Source of the DNA: Candidatus Zixiibacteriota bacterium
GTDB taxonomy: Bacteria; Zixibacteria; MSB-5A5; CAIYYT01
DNA length: 6,688 bases
NCBI GenBank assembly: GCA_026397575.1
Contig: JAPLUP010000718.1
Location: 1-6,688 of the forward strand
Direction of reading: 5' to 3'
Shown in pieces: positions 5,341 to 6,688 of this stretch. A program made the position numbers and the translations under genes. The notes beneath the pieces are model-generated. The model was not told the origin of the DNA. It did no database searches and worked only from the letters and a program-made list of their open reading frames with translations. Position 1 is the stretch's first letter, and each line of letters begins with the position of its first letter.

Positions 5341-6688
5341 ATGTTGACAAAAATCCTCATAGCCAACCGTGGTGAAATTGCACTGAGAATCATGCGCGCT
5401 GCACGGGAGATGGGTATCCCGACCGTCGCCGTCTACTCCGAAGCTGACGCTGCTGCCTTGCATGTCTTGCGCGCTGACGAAGCGATATTGATCGGGCCAC
5501 CACCTGCGACCGAGAGTTATCTACGTATCGACAAGCTGATCGAGGCTGCCAAACAAACCGGCTGTGATGCTGTGCATCCCGGCTACGGCTTTCTGGCAGA
5601 AAATGCCGACTTCGCACAGGCGGTGGTAGATGCCGGTCTGATCTTCATCGGACCGAGTGCAGAAGCGATCCGTTCGCTCGGTAACAAGCTGGGCGCGCGT
5701 AAGATGATGCTTGAAGCGCAAGTTCCGATTGTGCCGGGGGGAGAAGTCAAATCGGGTGACATTGAGGATTTCGTCGAACTCGCGCGCGCGATCGGATATC
5801 CCGTACTTGTCAAAGCTGCGTCCGGTGGTGGCGGCAAGGGGATGCGCATTGTGCCCGCTGAAGAGCAGCTTCTGGAGGCGGTCGAAGCGGCACGCCGCGA
5901 GGCTTTGTCTGCATTTAGTGATCCGACGGTGTATCTCGAAAAATACCTTGAACGACCGCGACACATCGAGTTCCAAATCATCGCGGATAGCTTTGGGAAC
6001 ACTGTGCATTTATATGAGCGAGAGTGTTCCATCCAGCGGAGACACCAGAAGATTATAGAGGAAACGCCATCGACAGCATTGACGCCGGAACTGCGGCAGC
6101 AAATGGGACAGGCGGCAGTCGCAGCGGCCAAGGCGGCGCACTATACTTCGGCGGGAACGGTGGAATTCCTATTCTTTGAGGGGCATTACTACTTCCTTGA
6201 AGTCAATACACGCATCCAAGTGGAGCATCCAGTCACCGAGATGACTACCGGCATTGATTTGGTGAAAGAGCAAATTCGCATTGCGTCCGGCGAAAGACTG
6301 TCGTTTACGCAGGATGATGTACGTCCGCGCGGCCATGCCACGGAGTGTCGCATTTATGCCGAAGATCCGGGAAAGGGATTCATGCCCAGCACCGGCACCC
6401 TGAAAACAGTTGAACTGCCGACCGGGATAAACATCCGGCATGACACAGGCATAAGCCAGGGCTCGTGCATATCCTCATTTTACGACCCCATGCTGGCCAA
6501 GCTCATCGTGTACGGCGAGGACCGGAAGGATGCAACCAGAAAAATGGAATGGGCGCTGTCGAACTACATCGCTCTTGGGGTGACAACCAACATTCCGTTC
6601 CTGAGGGCCATTGTTCATCATCCGGCGTTTGCAAGTGGCGATATCGACACCCATTTCATTGAAACTTACTTCGGAGGCTGGTCGTCAG
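5341..6688 (+). CDS. mccA: Methylcrotonyl-CoA carboxylase, biotin carboxylase (alpha) subunit, 3' end missing
   Basis: The first 449 codons of a biotin-dependent carboxylase alpha subunit; the frame is open to the window end. It carboxylates biotin using ATP and bicarbonate and hands the carboxyl group to MccB. The fragment covers the full biotin carboxylase region: N-terminal domain (KILIANRGEIALRI, HPGYGFLAEN), ATP-grasp with the glycine loop SGGGGKGMR (161-169) and preceding Lys158, RHIEFQI, and the active-site run EVNTRIQVEHPVTE with Glu287, Asn289, Arg291, Gln293 and Glu295. The C-terminal part contains FYDPMLAKLIVYGE and FIETYF. The biotinyl domain should follow beyond the window. ATG 5341 fits the family N-terminus, and AGAGAGAA (5323-5330) is a plausible ribosome site 10 bases upstream. 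AccC or propionyl-CoA carboxylase alpha share these motifs; mccB and liuC nearby decide for MccA. It is separated from them by the REP/RAYT segment. Confidence 0.85.
   Translation, partial: MLTKILIANRGEIALRIMRAAREMGIPTVAVYSEADAAALHVLRADEAILIGPPPATESYLRIDKLIEAAKQTGCDAVHPGYGFLAENADFAQAVVDAGLIFIGPSAEAIRSLGNKLGARKMMLEAQVPIVPGGEVKSGDIEDFVELARAIGYPVLVKAASGGGGKGMRIVPAEEQLLEAVEAARREALSAFSDPTVYLEKYLERPRHIEFQIIADSFGNTVHLYERECSIQRRHQKIIEETPSTALTPELRQQMGQAAVAAAKAAHYTSAGTVEFLFFEGHYYFLEVNTRIQVEHPVTEMTTGIDLVKEQIRIASGERLSFTQDDVRPRGHATECRIYAEDPGKGFMPSTGTLKTVELPTGINIRHDTGISQGSCISSFYDPMLAKLIVYGEDRKDATRKMEWALSNYIALGVTTNIPFLRAIVHHPAFASGDIDTHFIETYFGGWSS

Noticed and set aside
5521..6131. Two long overlapping reverse-strand ORFs (5521-6009 and 5583-6131)
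   Set aside because: Both are antisense to the conserved ATP-grasp region of mccA; the overlapping frames and biased composition are typical of shadow ORFs.

Overview
The window comes from a bacterial genome of roughly balanced GC content. All clear genes read left to right on the + strand. The organism cannot be named from this sequence. The mix of a leucine-catabolism operon, a SCP2-type thiolase with a DUF35 partner, and many GTAG-headed REP elements would suit an uncultivated bacterium (a Zixibacteria/FCB-like lineage is a low-confidence guess).

Region 1 (1-3206) is a tight operon. It holds the 3' end of a SCP2-type thiolase, a DUF35 zinc-ribbon/OB-fold partner protein, the carboxyltransferase subunit of methylcrotonyl-CoA carboxylase (mccB), and a crotonase that best fits 3-methylglutaconyl-CoA hydratase (liuC). 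Gaps are between a 1-base overlap and 5 bases. Region 3 (5341-6688) holds the biotin carboxylase subunit that partners mccB (mccA), cut by the window end. Together these genes convert 3-methylcrotonyl-CoA to 3-methylglutaconyl-CoA and on to HMG-CoA. The thiolase/DUF35 pair handles acetoacetyl-CoA or a related acyl-CoA.

Region 2 (3207-5340) is a 2.1 kb accessory segment lying between liuC and mccA, so it separates the two subunits of one enzyme. It contains three copies of a REP/BIME-like element of about 110 bp (two in + orientation, one inverted), an extra inverted REP arm, a REP-associated tyrosine transposase (RAYT, 4720-5199), and a PD-(D/E)XK nuclease-like gene (3494-4537). The nuclease-like gene lies between two direct copies of an identical 20-bp REP arm. 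Its arginine codon use differs from every neighbour, including the RAYT. Its reading frame extends upstream past an in-frame TGA into plausible protein sequence, so the true N-terminus may be broken.

The most notable observation is this REP-bounded nuclease cassette beside a RAYT inside a catabolic operon. The rest is ordinary metabolism.
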